A stretch of 49,791 bases of DNA from Anaerobacillus alkalilacustris (GTDB taxonomy: Bacteria; Bacillota; Bacilli; Bacillales; Anaerobacillaceae), in assembly GCF_001866005.1 (NCBI RefSeq), contig NZ_MLQR01000022.1:1-49791 (forward strand). Direction: 5' to 3'. Position numbers and translations under genes: made by a program. The notes below the pieces were generated by a model that made no database searches, was not told the DNA's origin, and saw only the letters and a list, made by a program, of their open reading frames with translations. This document shows, in pieces, positions 34,139-43,101 of the stretch; position 1 is the stretch's first letter; the number at the start of each line of letters is the position of its first letter.

Positions 34139-35515
34139 TTGGATTTCCAACAAATTGATCATAATGTGATGAAATATTTAGACAAGCAAAAAAAAAGCTT
34201 GCAACTCAATCCCCGAGGCATAAACCTTACGATAAAAAAACTTGACCAATATGCTAATAATTTTCATTTTGAAATAAATGAACTACTTAAGCAAGAAAAT
34301 AAGTCTATAAACAACGACATCGAAAAGAAGATCCAAAAGCCTAAAATTAAATTTGTTGATGTTGATCGATTTGATGATGCTGATAAAGTGAAAAGTAAAC
34401 TTGTTTCTGTATCTAACAAGCTTATTAATGAATTAAACATATTAATTAAAAACTCGCGTGGTTTCCATGTAGATACCGGACATGGTTCAACAAAACGTTT
34501 TAGACGAAATGTGGATTATATTTTACGTGAAGAGTTAGATGTAGCATATGAAAACACATCACGTCTCAATCGAGTTGTTTCAGCCATTAATCAAGAAATA
34601 AGATATGGTTATTGTGAAGATTATGATAACCTAAATAAACTTTTTCAACTTATTCGTGATTACAGAGTTATTGATGAATTAAAAGGAAGCTCTGAAGAAA
34701 ATTTATTCGTTATTATTGATGACATGTTTAAGCAATACAAAGATTATTTCTCTCAATGTATAGTTAGTTATCTTACTTACTATAAACATATGCCTGAAAT
34801 GGTAAAAAAAGATGAAGAGCAAGAAATAATAAAGGCAAATAGCGAACTGAAGGATGAATCAACTAGTCAAAGAATGGGAAGTCAAGAAAGTAAAAATAGT
34901 AAGCAAGTTGCTTCTGTTATAACGGGTAGCCATAGCAAAAAAGTAACACCTAGTAATCAGAGTACCAACAATCAAAGAGCTCAAGCTAGTCCATCCTTTG
35001 AAGTTGGAGAAGGAGAAGTTCTGGCTTCAAAAAGTAACTCGAGTAAAGAAGTGACTCCTAGTATACCTACGAAATCAAGTGAAGAAGTCGCTGTAAATAC
35101 GGTATCGGTGCCAACTGAATTGGAACCACTTCATACACTTAATCAACAAAGTCAGTTGAGTAAGACGGCACCAACGAAAATTTCTCAACAAAAAATCAAT
35201 GATTTAGCCAAATCGAATCAGCTTGCAGAACCATCTGTAAAAGAAGGAATAAAGACGGAACAAACGAAAGATAAAAGTACAGCCTCTGCTCAAAAAGAAA
35301 GTGAAACGGTCATAGCTGAAAACGAAAAGGCTTATTTGGAAAGTCAATCTACAAAGCCCAATCAAAAATCGATAGAAACGATCAGTATCCGTTATAACAA
35401 CGGGGAAACGAGAGAGTTGTCGTTCAATCAAATTGATCAAAAATTAAATCTTCAGTTAGAAGGTTTATTTGTAGAAATTGAGCAATTGACAAAAAAGATA
35501 AATAAGATGGATTAA
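34139..35515 (+). CDS. Helical protein with long low-complexity linker
   Basis: A 458-residue protein. Residues 1-225 are helical (LDKQKKSLQLNPRGINLTIK; KRFRRNVDYILREELDVAYE). About 230-415 is a Ser/Thr/Gln/Lys-rich, probably disordered linker. The last 45 residues form a small domain (SIRYNNGETRELSFNQIDQK then LNLQLEGLFVEIEQLTKKIN). The TTG at 34139 follows AGGTGA; a TTG at 34118 is the alternative. The order domain-linker-small domain suggests an adaptor that tethers two components. It ends the tightly packed operon; no family recognised. Confidence 0.6.
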   Translation: MDFQQIDHNVMKYLDKQKKSLQLNPRGINLTIKKLDQYANNFHFEINELLKQENKSINNDIEKKIQKPKIKFVDVDRFDDADKVKSKLVSVSNKLINELNILIKNSRGFHVDTGHGSTKRFRRNVDYILREELDVAYENTSRLNRVVSAINQEIRYGYCEDYDNLNKLFQLIRDYRVIDELKGSSEENLFVIIDDMFKQYKDYFSQCIVSYLTYYKHMPEMVKKDEEQEIIKANSELKDESTSQRMGSQESKNSKQVASVITGSHSKKVTPSNQSTNNQRAQASPSFEVGEGEVLASKSNSSKEVTPSIPTKSSEEVAVNTVSVPTELEPLHTLNQQSQLSKTAPTKISQQKINDLAKSNQLAEPSVKEGIKTEQTKDKSTASAQKESETVIAENEKAYLESQSTKPNQKSIETISIRYNNGETRELSFNQIDQKLNLQLEGLFVEIEQLTKKINKMD

Positions 35516-35852
35516 TGATTGGTTCTGTCACCGCACGTTCAAATGTGTTTAGCGACATAAAGAGAACTCGTTTTTAACTTCGCTAGAACATCGTAAATTC
35601 AGATGGAGTCTCATCTCTACCTGAATGGAAGTTCCCACCTACGCTTAGAGGTGGGGGGCTATGACCCTTAAGTACAAATCAGTTTGATTAACCCTGAGGA
35701 AGACGATTCTAAAGGGCTAAGTTTTTCAAGTATGGTTGTTTACTAGATAACTAGTTTGTTGACCGCTTTAATAGTAGGTGGTAAGCAATGCCTTACATCA
35801 TGGTGTGTACTCATTAATTGATGATTTATAACATGTAAAGTGGAGGCTCGCT
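35516..35852. other. Gap between operon and toxin, with hairpin repeat
   Basis: It holds an IS200/IS605-like double hairpin (35601-35670) and no gene. The toxin unit may use a promoter here. Confidence 0.5.
35601..35670 (+). repeat. IS200/IS605-like double hairpin, copy 1
   Basis: agatggagtctcatctctacct followed by gttcccacctacgcttagaggtgggggg. The cccacct/aggtggg stem with an acgctta loop and a preceding gagtctc stem recur at 38001-38094 (reverse) and 39294-39374. Such paired hairpins mark the ends of IS200/IS605 (TnpB-type) elements or their non-autonomous relics. No transposase is nearby. Confidence 0.6.
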
Positions 35853-36857
35853 ATGGATAAAAAGGAATGGTTGAAAAATCAAGTGAAATCTGGTGCCGAC
35901 AAGACGGTAAATAGTGCTAGGAAGCTTTATCAGGTATTAGATGAAAAGGACCGCGATTTAAAAATAGCAACTGGAAAAGGATTATTTCATACATATACTG
36001 AAAAAGGCGGCGATTTGGCTGGTAAGATCATTGGTACGCCTGTCAGTTTTATAGGTAAGAAAGTAAAAAGCCCCTTTGTGGATGATATAGGTAAAAGTCT
36101 TCATGGTGCAACGAAGTTTGGTGGAACTATTGCAGGACAAGTGGGCCAAGGAACCTGGAAAGCAACACAGGGCATTGTCAGTAGAAACAAAGCAGATCTT
36201 TATGAAGGCTTGGGAGAATTTGCTACTGCGGCAAGCAAAACAGTGGGGGCTGTTTATAAAACTAGTGCTTATACGTTAAAAAATAGTGCAGCTGTTATTA
36301 ATGGAGTATACCATAAAGACTATCAGAAGGCGTTAGCAGGCATAAAAGGAGTCGGCAAGGTGGTAGTAGTTGGTACCGTAGCGATTACAGTGTTTGATCT
36401 TATTGAAGGTGAAGATGTTTCTGCTGCTGAAAATGGCGATTTTCTCATAACACACAATAGTCATCTAGATGGTCAGTTACACCCAGAAACAGGAGTTCCT
36501 TATGAAGCACAAACGGTTGTGCTAGAGAATGGGAATGAAGTCATTGGGGTTTTTCCTATATTTGATACGGTAGCTGAAGTAGAGCTTCCACCGGAGATGT
36601 ATGAAAGTAGTGATTATCGCCATTTTTCCTATGCAAACAGTGAATTGGTAGAGACTGTTAGCAAAGATCCGCAAATGGCAAGCCAATTTACAGCAGAACA
36701 GCTAGAGCAAATTTATGCTGGGGAAACACCAGATGGCTATACATGGCATCACCATGAGCAGTTGGGAAAGTTGCAATTAGTAGATGAAGAGCTACACGCT
36801 AAATCAGGACATAGTGGCGGACGATCAATTTGGGGAGGTGGTTCAAATGCCCGTTAA
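35853..36857 (+). CDS. Polymorphic toxin with C-terminal WHH (HNH/Endo VII) nuclease domain
   Basis: A 334-residue protein. Residues 1-190 are the Gly/Ala/Val-rich domain shared with the protein at 22425. From about 205 the chain is a WHH nuclease toxin domain: HPETGVPYEAQTVVLENG, FPIFDTVAEVELPPEMYE, LEQIYAGETPDGYTWHHHEQ (W298-H301) and LHAKSGHSGGRSIWGGG. This matches the WHH group of HNH/Endonuclease VII toxins known from polymorphic toxin systems, which cleave nucleic acid. The modular build (constant N-terminus, toxic C-terminus) is that of a secreted effector. RBS AGTGGAGG. The last 11 bases overlap the immunity gene. Confidence 0.88.
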   Translation: MDKKEWLKNQVKSGADKTVNSARKLYQVLDEKDRDLKIATGKGLFHTYTEKGGDLAGKIIGTPVSFIGKKVKSPFVDDIGKSLHGATKFGGTIAGQVGQGTWKATQGIVSRNKADLYEGLGEFATAASKTVGAVYKTSAYTLKNSAAVINGVYHKDYQKALAGIKGVGKVVVVGTVAITVFDLIEGEDVSAAENGDFLITHNSHLDGQLHPETGVPYEAQTVVLENGNEVIGVFPIFDTVAEVELPPEMYESSDYRHFSYANSELVETVSKDPQMASQFTAEQLEQIYAGETPDGYTWHHHEQLGKLQLVDEELHAKSGHSGGRSIWGGGSNAR

Positions 36858-37275
36858 CCTAGAGTGGAAATTTGAAAAGCCAGTAGCGACAAATCGAGTT
36901 CTTGAACAACTAGAGAGTACTTTAGATGTTACATTGCCAATGTCTTATAAGCTCCTCGTAAAACAACATAACGGAGCAAGACCGAGACCAAATATGATCA
37001 AAATGATGAACGGAAACGACAGGGTAATAAAAACCTTTTTAACGGTGTATCCAACAAAAGGTGGCATCAATGATGTACTTGAGTGGTTGGGAAAACAGCT
37101 ACCACATAAAATGGTTCCTTTTGCAAATGATCCCTTTGGTAATTATTTCTGTTTTCATTATAAAACGTCAAAAGGGGAACCAAGCATCGTTTTTTGGAAT
37201 CATGAAAAGCAGCAGGAAGAATTTATGGCCCATTCCTTTGAAGAATTTATATATAATTTGACTGAAAAGAAATAA
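36847..37275 (+). CDS. SMI1/KNR4 (SUKH) family immunity protein
   Basis: A 142-residue SUKH-superfamily protein, the usual antidote class for WHH and related nuclease toxins. Visible features are LEQLESTLDVTLPMSYKLLV (the family's L-P-x-x-Y core), KQHNGARPRPN, VPFANDPFGNYFCFHY and IVFWNHEKQQEEFMAHSFEE. The ATG follows GGAGGTGG and lies inside the end of the toxin gene, so toxin and antidote are translationally coupled. Expected to bind and block the toxin domain in the cytosol. Confidence 0.88.
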   Translation: MPVNLEWKFEKPVATNRVLEQLESTLDVTLPMSYKLLVKQHNGARPRPNMIKMMNGNDRVIKTFLTVYPTKGGINDVLEWLGKQLPHKMVPFANDPFGNYFCFHYKTSKGEPSIVFWNHEKQQEEFMAHSFEEFIYNLTEKK

Positions 37276-37540
37276 TAGAACAGTATTCAAACAAAAACAA
37301 ATGAAAGAAAAACCTACTCATTGACGTACACTTTGATTAATCAATAACTAGTTAGGACAATGACCCTACCCTAGCTTTTTTCACTTTGAATTTACAGGAG
37401 CGAACACCCGCCCCTCAAATCTCTTCCTAATCCTTATGCAGAAAAAATAAATTGTCTTTCATTCAGTAGAAGGTTACACTTTAATGGTAGAAATGACAAA
37501 ATGAATCTAGCTAAGATTCTTGATCAATGGAGGTTTGAAA

Positions 37541-38000
37541 ATGAAAATCGCTTTGGCAAATGATCATGCAGGTTATGCATTAAAGGAAGAAGTAAGAGAA
37601 CTTTTACAGAACGAGGGTCATGAGGTTTTGGATTTTGGTACGTATGATGAAGAAGCGTGTGATTTACCTGATTTTATTTATCCAGCTTCATTAGCAGTTG
37701 CTGAAGGAAAAGCGGAGCGTGGTATTTTTATTGATGGAGTAGGATATGGTAGTGCAATGATTGCCAATAAAATTTATGGTGTATCAGCTGCAGTATGTCA
37801 AGATACTTTTTGCGCTGAATTAGCTCGTTCTCATTCAAATACTAACGTGTTGTGTATTGGTGGTAAAATCATTGGTTCAGCCCTTGCACTAGAAATTGTG
37901 AAAGTATGGATGAACACCGAGTTCTTAGGAGATATCGAAAAATATAAAAGACGTGTAGATAAAGTAAATGATATAGCAGAAAAGCATCTGAAAAAAATAT

Positions 38001-38002
<2 letters not shown>
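37541..38002 (+). CDS. RpiB/LacA/LacB family isomerase-like protein lacking the usual Cys
   Basis: A 153-residue sugar-phosphate isomerase-fold protein: MKIALANDHAGYALKEEV, VLDFGTYDEEACDLPDFIYP, GYGSAMIANKIYGVSAAVCQ and LARSHSNTNVLCIGGKIIG. Typical RpiB has C-G-T-G at the catalytic loop; here it is FIDGVGYGS, with Asp in the place of the catalytic Cys. Related enzymes with such loops act on tetrulose/tetrose phosphates (DerI/EryI-like) as I recall, so it may not act on ribose 5-phosphate. The ATG follows GGAGGT. It is the only intact sugar gene beside a GH1 remnant. Confidence 0.8.
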
Positions 38003-38493
<491 letters not shown>

Positions 38494-38506
38494 TACAATA
38501 CATGGC

Positions 38507-38557
38507 ACAAGGGGCAGGTTCGACGTGAAAATATCGTCGAACCTGTCCCTTTGTTTT
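38507..38557 (+). terminator. Strong intrinsic terminator
   Basis: A long stem, acaaggggcaggttcgacg against cgtcgaacctgtcccttt-gt, with a 9-base loop and T-rich end, 14 bases past the GH1 fragment. It is the terminator of the lost operon. Confidence 0.85.
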
Positions 38558-38910
38558 AGCGTTTGTCCTGATTAATTATAATAAGACAAAATTTAACCTA
38601 AATATCCATATGTGAAAAACAAATAATGGGGAGATTAGTTAGTTTCGAATTAAGTTTGAAAAAAATCTTATTGTGGAAAAATGTGGTAATATGCGTGCAT
38701 TGTGTTTAATAGATGGAGATGGACTCGTGAACCAAATATAGTGTTTTTGATAGTGCAGGAATAACCATGTACGATTCGGTTCCCAACAAAATAATTAAAT
38801 TGATTTAGGAATAATTTATTGAAACTAATGCATTATATAACTTAGTTGCAAGTAAAGTTTTAATTAGTATAAGGAAGTAGTGGGACATGAAAAAGTGAAG
38901 GAGGAAAATA
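38558..38910. other. Intergenic, no gene seen
   Basis: A/T-rich with no coding frame or hairpin I can support; presumably the promoter region of the small gene at 38911. Confidence 0.4.
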
Positions 38911-39045
38911 ATGACTAATCGTAATGATAATCGAAAGCAGCCTCATACCGGGGGTAATAAAGCTGCCGATACGGAATTTGGTTCAGAAGTTGTTCAAAGT
39001 AAAAAAGCAAGAAAAAGAGCAGCGCGAGAAAACAAAAATAAATAA
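38911..39045 (+). CDS. Small basic protein, possible gamma-type SASP
   Basis: A 44-residue hydrophilic protein, MTNRNDNRKQPHTGGNKAAD then TEFGSEVVQSKKARKRAARE and NKNK. The TEF-x-S-E motif followed by V-x-x-x-K is similar to the repeats of gamma-type small acid-soluble spore proteins (TEFASET-x-x-Q-x-V-R). The strong AAGGAGG RBS 6 bases upstream and the following terminator make it a real gene. If correct it is a spore-core storage protein and indicates a spore former. The match is short. Confidence 0.6.
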   Translation: MTNRNDNRKQPHTGGNKAADTEFGSEVVQSKKARKRAARENKNK

Positions 39046-39110
39046 TTAGTTTTTATATTTACTGTCGTCCTTTACAAATTGCAACTATTCTAAAATTTAA
39101 TCGTAACACA

Positions 39111-39143
39111 AAAAAACCGCCTTTCCCGTCAGCGGTTTTTTTG
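39111..39143 (+). terminator. Intrinsic terminator
   Basis: aaaaaccgc/gcggttttt with a 9-base loop and T7, 66 bases past the small gene at 38911. A-tract and T-tract make it bidirectional. Confidence 0.85.
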
Positions 39144-39293
39144 TGGAGTTGTCAAGAAAAAATGACTTGACAATTATATTATCTTTTAAAAAATGAAAAA
39201 TTATACATAAAAAAACAAATTTAAAGAGATGAAAAATAGGACTATTGTTCCTTATATAAAAAATGTTTATAAAAAGGAGTAAATCAGGTGGAG

Positions 39294-39374
39294 AGTCTAC
39301 TCCATCTGATTGGAAAATCCCACCTACGCTACGCTTAGAGGTGGGGGTCTTTTACCCTAATAAAATTCAGATAA
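39294..39374 (+). repeat. IS200/IS605-like double hairpin, copy 3
   Basis: caggtggag-agtct-actccatctg stem, then cccacct-acgctacgctta-gaggtggg stem, then ggtcttttacccta and ttcagataa. About 90 percent identical by eye to the reverse complement of 38001-38094. Confidence 0.7.
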
Positions 39375-39662
39375 AGCGGAGGCGCTTTTTCATTGTATTC
39401 CCAAATGGAAGGGAATTAGTGGTAATATTGAGTTGGAATTAATGAACCTAACGTGTATAATTGTTGCCCTAATAATTAGTGTATTGATAGAAAACAATAA
39501 TGAGGAACTTAAGTGGATTCAACCTACATTTTTTTCCCACTTTTAAGGGGAAGTAGCCTAGCTCAAAACGTAAGAAAATCGAAAAGGTTATGTGGAGGCT
39601 TAACTGTTCCTGAAAGTCCGATATAGAATAACTTTATCAGTGGCAGCTGATGATTAGTTATT

Positions 39663-39745
39663 CTTATGCTTTTGGTATAAGTTAAACTAACAATTAGTGG
39701 AGATTGAAGGAAAATAAATGCTGATCGAAGTTTAGATTTATAGAT
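39663..39745 (+). repeat. Dispersed imperfect palindrome, copy 2
   Basis: Shares ggtataagttaaactaacaa and the trailing tttatagat arm with 1454-1537. It ends about 30 bases before the ATG of the GrpB-like gene. Confidence 0.6.
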
Positions 39746-39777
39746 TAATTGTTGGTAATTCAAGCGAGGTGAATGTA

Positions 39778-40293
39778 ATGCGTAAAGTTGAGATTTTTCC
39801 ACATGAACAGAAATGGGCACAGATGTTTCAAGAAGAAAGTGAGAAACTTAAAACTGTATTTAAAGATGAAATTATTCATGTATATCATATAGGAAGTACT
39901 GCTATTCCAACTATATATGCTAAACCAATCATTGATATTATGGTAGAAGTTACGAACATTTGTAAAGTTGATAAATTTACTAGCAAAATGGAAGAGCTAG
40001 GCTATGAATCTCATGGCGAATACGGAATTCCTAATAGGCGTTTTTTTAGTAAGGGTGGTGACAACCGAACTCATCACGTTCATATTTTCGAACATGGAAA
40101 TGGAGAAATTGACCGTCACTTAGCATTTAGGGATTTTATGATTGCACATCCAGAGGAAGCCTTGAAATATAGTCAATTAAAGCAAACGTTAGCTGAGAAA
40201 TTCCCCACAAGCATAGCTATGTATATAGAAGGAAAGAACGATTATATAAAAGCAATTGATAAAAAAGCAAGTAAGTTGAGAAGAACCAATTAG
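39778..40293 (+). CDS. GrpB family protein (UPF0157)
   Basis: A 171-residue GrpB-domain protein of the nucleotidyltransferase fold. Typical elements are MRKVEIFPHEQKWAQMFQEE, VYHIGSTAIPTIYAKPIIDI (G-S-T/S and the D-x-D-type strand IIDIM), YGIPNRRFFSKG and HHVHIFEHGNGEIDRHLAFR. Function in free-standing bacterial members is unknown. The ATG at 39778 follows GAGGTGAA; the GTG at 39769 lies on this RBS. Confidence 0.88.
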   Translation: MRKVEIFPHEQKWAQMFQEESEKLKTVFKDEIIHVYHIGSTAIPTIYAKPIIDIMVEVTNICKVDKFTSKMEELGYESHGEYGIPNRRFFSKGGDNRTHHVHIFEHGNGEIDRHLAFRDFMIAHPEEALKYSQLKQTLAEKFPTSIAMYIEGKNDYIKAIDKKASKLRRTN

Positions 40294-40376
40294 ATCAGGT
40301 GATTACTTAAACTTACACCTATTTTTGGAAGGGGAGCAAGGAACCTCTATCTTATTGAAAGAAGGAATGGTGTTGT

Positions 40377-40556
40377 GTGGAAAAAATTAAAATAGCATTC
40401 TATGAATTATTAGCAGCGTTCATTGTTTTGTTTTTTGTTTATATTGTATCAAATTCTTTTTTTGTAATAAATCAATCTACAAAGCCTTACATAATCTTTA
40501 TTTCGTTACTAATATTTTGGATAGGAAAATATTCTGTTATAAATCGAAAAAAATGA
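40377..40556 (+). CDS. Small two-helix membrane protein
   Basis: A 59-residue frame starting GTG with AAGAAGGAA upstream. It has two transmembrane helices (ELLAAFIVLFFVYIVSNSFF and PYIIFISLLIFWIGKY) and a basic C-terminus. No family recognised. It is first in a run of small membrane proteins extending to 43740. Confidence 0.55.
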   Translation: MEKIKIAFYELLAAFIVLFFVYIVSNSFFVINQSTKPYIIFISLLIFWIGKYSVINRKK

Positions 40557-40709
40557 GAGAACTACAACAAAAGCAGTAGGGTAGACTGAACCAAAGTTAA
40601 AGACTATGAATTACTCCACTAGTTTCAGTACGTAAATGAACCTGGTTCTTTACGGTAGAATTTTAAATCGCCATAAATAAATTTGGATAAAACGAAAGCG
40701 GGGATAAAA

Positions 40710-40874
40710 ATGAATAAACAAACAATTTATTTTCTTATTACGTTAGTTATAGCAATAATTTGGGGTTACTTTGCGGACTTGAAAAACGGAGAAATTGGAT
40801 GGTTTATTGGACGTCTTCTTTTTATGTCGTTCTTTGTAATATTCGTTAGTAAATTGTATAGATTTGTAAAGTGA
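40710..40874 (+). CDS. Small membrane protein
   Basis: A 54-residue frame, MNKQTIYFLITLVIAIIWGY then a short polar loop and IGRLLFMSFFVIFVSKLY: two helices, cytosolic ends probable. The ATG follows GCGGGGAT. An upstream in-frame ATG at 40683 lacks an RBS. The stop lies 8 bases before the reversed dispersed repeat. Function unknown. Confidence 0.55.
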   Translation: MNKQTIYFLITLVIAIIWGYFADLKNGEIGWFIGRLLFMSFFVIFVSKLYRFVK

Positions 40875-40882
40875 TACAAAAC

Positions 40883-41259
40883 AAGAAAAGCGCAAGCGCC
40901 TTGGTCACGAACAGCTGCTCCTGTGCCACTCCGTTTGCTCAAGAGCAAAGCCGCTTCGAAGTAATCCAAGTAGTAGCTTCACTGGGGCGTTCTTTGACAG
41001 AAGCCACTCTTTGGCTTCTACGTGCTTCTGCGTCTTCAAGTACTGCTTCGTAGTAGCTTCCTCGAAGCAGTGTTTTGTGCGACGAGTAATCGCAGGAGCA
41101 ATTGTTTTCCGTGCGACGAGTAACCGCAGAAGCAAAGCTGCATGAAGCTAGACGTTATTCATGTAGTTATTGAAGTCAGTAGCTTGACTGAAGTGACCGA
41201 GCTCGTAGGCTGCTTGCGCTAGACAGTTTCCAAGTTAGAAATTTATAAATTCTGATTAT
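40883..41259 (-). repeat. Long dispersed repeat, copy 4 (reverse orientation)
   Basis: The longest copy (377 bp), reversed relative to copies 1-3. It contains an internal duplication around gtgcgacgagtaa-cgcag. The open frames on both strands across it encode no recognisable protein. Confidence 0.9.
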
Positions 41260-41421
41260 ATTAAAAAACAATCTATTGCTTTTCAAAGGAGAACTAGTTT
41301 AATGCGCTTGTTTATGGGAGTGACACTAGTCTTTGTATTCCTAATAATAAAGTAACGCAGAGATAACTTTAAAGAGTAAAGTGGTAGAAGTTGTAAAAAT
41401 GTTGTTTAGGTGGTGAATGAC

Positions 41422-41799
41422 TTGAAAAGGTTATTAGTCATTATTTTAGTGATCGTTATTCTTTTAATAGGGATTATTGGGATTAAGTTTGGTAGCGCAT
41501 TGGGACAAGAAGGAAATCCCACTCCCGTTTTGACAGCTATTATGAAGTTAGAGTCCTCAAATAGTCATTACGAACAAGTCACCGATACTGAACAAGGGAT
41601 AAAATTTGTATCTAAAAATGGTAGTGGATCCCAAGAAAAGATCATTAAGGAGTTTATGGTAGAAAAGGGATTTGAGTTTAAAGAACAAATGGGGTCTGGA
41701 TATATCTTTGAGAAAGATGAAATGACCACTATTGTAGTAACAAGGCTATTTACCAAAAATTATTTTCTTTGGGAGGTTCCTAATGAGGTAAATAACTAA
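41422..41799 (+). CDS. Membrane-anchored small protein
   Basis: A 125-residue protein with an N-terminal hydrophobic helix (LLVIILVIVILLIGIIGI) and an extracytoplasmic domain of about 95 residues (EQGIKFVSKNGSGSQEKIIK; MGSGYIFEKDEMTTIVVTRL; YFLWEVP). TTG at 41422 is preferred because AGGTGGTGA ends 5 bases before it, the same arrangement as in the nuclease-like gene at 32874. The tail resembles small Bacillus proteins of unknown function. Confidence 0.65.
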   Translation: MKRLLVIILVIVILLIGIIGIKFGSALGQEGNPTPVLTAIMKLESSNSHYEQVTDTEQGIKFVSKNGSGSQEKIIKEFMVEKGFEFKEQMGSGYIFEKDEMTTIVVTRLFTKNYFLWEVPNEVNN

Positions 41800-41965
41800 T
41801 GTTTGAAAGTTTTGTAGCTTAATATTTTTCATCTCAGTGGTTTAGGAAAGAGTTTTACTCATGGAAATCAATCATAAATAATTTATTGGTGAATATTGAG
41901 TATCGAGTGAGGGTTAAAGGGACTTATTCCCTCTGTTTTTATTAAAATTTGGGAGATGGATTGAG

Positions 41966-42520
41966 ATGAATGTAAATAAAAATGATGAGAAGGATATTCA
42001 GAGATTTTTCAAAGCTCAAAAGTTGGCCTTGTATTGGTTGCTAGGACTTATTTATTCAGCGTTTATAGGATTACAGCTTGGTAGAATTCAAGCTATTGCA
42101 GATATTAATTATAGTCTCCATGAAATAATGCATGTCCCTTTTTACTTTGCGCTATTTATTGTACCTGTGTTGTTTCTTATTTACATGTATTTTTTAATTA
42201 ATTATTTACGGAAAAGAGGAAGACAAACGACAAATCTAAAAACAGTTGTTCAAGCAATAGTAGTAATTACATCGATCATCATTGTTGTTTCGATAACTGC
42301 TTATCAATCTTTTGAAGTATCGACTGGCGGAGTGTTTGAGGTCGAACAAAAGAAGCATGAGGACAGAAAATATTATTTAGTACTCAATGATAAAAAAGTT
42401 AGAGTTTCTTATAATGAATTTCAATTAGTTGAAGAAAAACAACAGTATTTAATTAGTTTTGTTTGGAATAAACGATCTCCGAATAAAGGACGGCTCAAAA
42501 CTATTGAGCCAATAAAGTGA
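41966..42520 (+). CDS. Membrane protein with three helices
   Basis: A 184-residue protein with three hydrophobic segments (LALYWLLGLIYSAFIGLQLG; VPFYFALFIVPVLFLIYMYF; AIVVITSIIIVVSITAY) and a C-terminal soluble part of about 70 residues with beta-like pattern (RKYYLVLNDKKVRVSYNEFQ). GGGAGATGGA precedes the ATG. No family recognised. Confidence 0.65.
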   Translation: MNVNKNDEKDIQRFFKAQKLALYWLLGLIYSAFIGLQLGRIQAIADINYSLHEIMHVPFYFALFIVPVLFLIYMYFLINYLRKRGRQTTNLKTVVQAIVVITSIIIVVSITAYQSFEVSTGGVFEVEQKKHEDRKYYLVLNDKKVRVSYNEFQLVEEKQQYLISFVWNKRSPNKGRLKTIEPIK

Positions 42521-42601
42521 TATCTGAAGAGAGGTTGTTTCATAAAATAATAGAATAATTGCAATTGAAAGATATGAAACTAGAAGTCTAGCTGCCCTTT
42601 A

Positions 42602-42778
42602 GGACAGAGAATCCGTTATTTATTGAAAAAAACGTTATTATATATTTTAACGGACATCAGATCCTCTATTTAATCAAAATTATCATAAAATCGCTATTTC
42701 AAGACTAAATAACGGAATCTCTGTCCGAAAAAATCAAAAATCAAGATTTTTTTTCGTATTAACGGATCTGGTGTCCGT
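42602..42778. repeat. Interleaved inverted-repeat element
   Basis: Arm A at 42602-42622 (ggacagagaatccgttattt) pairs with 42706-42726 with one mismatch. Arm B around 42650-42664 (cggacatcagatcc) pairs with ggatctggtgtccg around 42763-42776. The arms are interleaved A-B-A'-B', so only one hairpin can form at a time. AACGGA/TCCGTTA recurs through the element. No coding frame. It is MITE-like or an RNA with alternative folds. Confidence 0.7.
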
Positions 42779-42832
42779 ATGTTGTTTTATCGCTGTTTGA
42801 AAGGGCCATAAATATAACAAAAGGAGAACAAT

Positions 42833-43024
42833 ATGACTTTGCTTACTATTATCTCGATTGTGTTACCATTACTAATTCTTTTTTATGTCATTAGTAGTCT
42901 TTCAACGATAAAGTATCAGTTAAATTTGATAATAAAGAACCTTGATATTAAAGAAGAAGTTGAAGAACCTATACCTAATGAACAAATTGAAAAGGAATTA
43001 GAGGACGAATTTCTAAAAAAATAG
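42833..43024 (+). CDS. Small single-pass membrane protein
   Basis: 63 residues: one N-terminal helix (MTLLTIISIVLPLLILFYVI) then a charged, acidic tail (KEEVEEPIPNEQIEKELEDE). AAAGGAG lies 7 bases before the ATG. The layout resembles small YvlB/DUF4083-like proteins, but I cannot assign it. Confidence 0.65.
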   Translation: MTLLTIISIVLPLLILFYVISSLSTIKYQLNLIIKNLDIKEEVEEPIPNEQIEKELEDEFLKK

Positions 43025-43101
43025 TTTTGAAAGAGAGGCCGTTGAAGAAAGAACTACTCTTCATTTTGTATTATTGGTAAGATTTGAAGGGGGCAGAGAG
43101 T

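Larger units (their letters stand above)
39144..39777. other. Intergenic with two dispersed repeats
   Basis: No supported gene. It contains the double hairpin at 39294-39374 and the palindrome copy at 39663-39745. Minus-strand open frames here have no RBS and cross the repeats. Confidence 0.5.

Noticed and set aside
22425..37275. Classical type VII secretion (ESX/Yuk) locus
   Set aside because: No WXG100 or LXG proteins and no EssC-type triple-ATPase; the motor is HerA/DUF87-like and the partners are dynamin-like.
22425..37275. Prophage
   Set aside because: No integrase, terminase, portal, capsid or tail genes.
40871..41135. Proteins encoded on both strands in the reversed dispersed repeat, and the matching frame at 23783-24076
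   Set aside because: They follow the repeat, not a gene; the same DNA recurs in other copies with broken frames.
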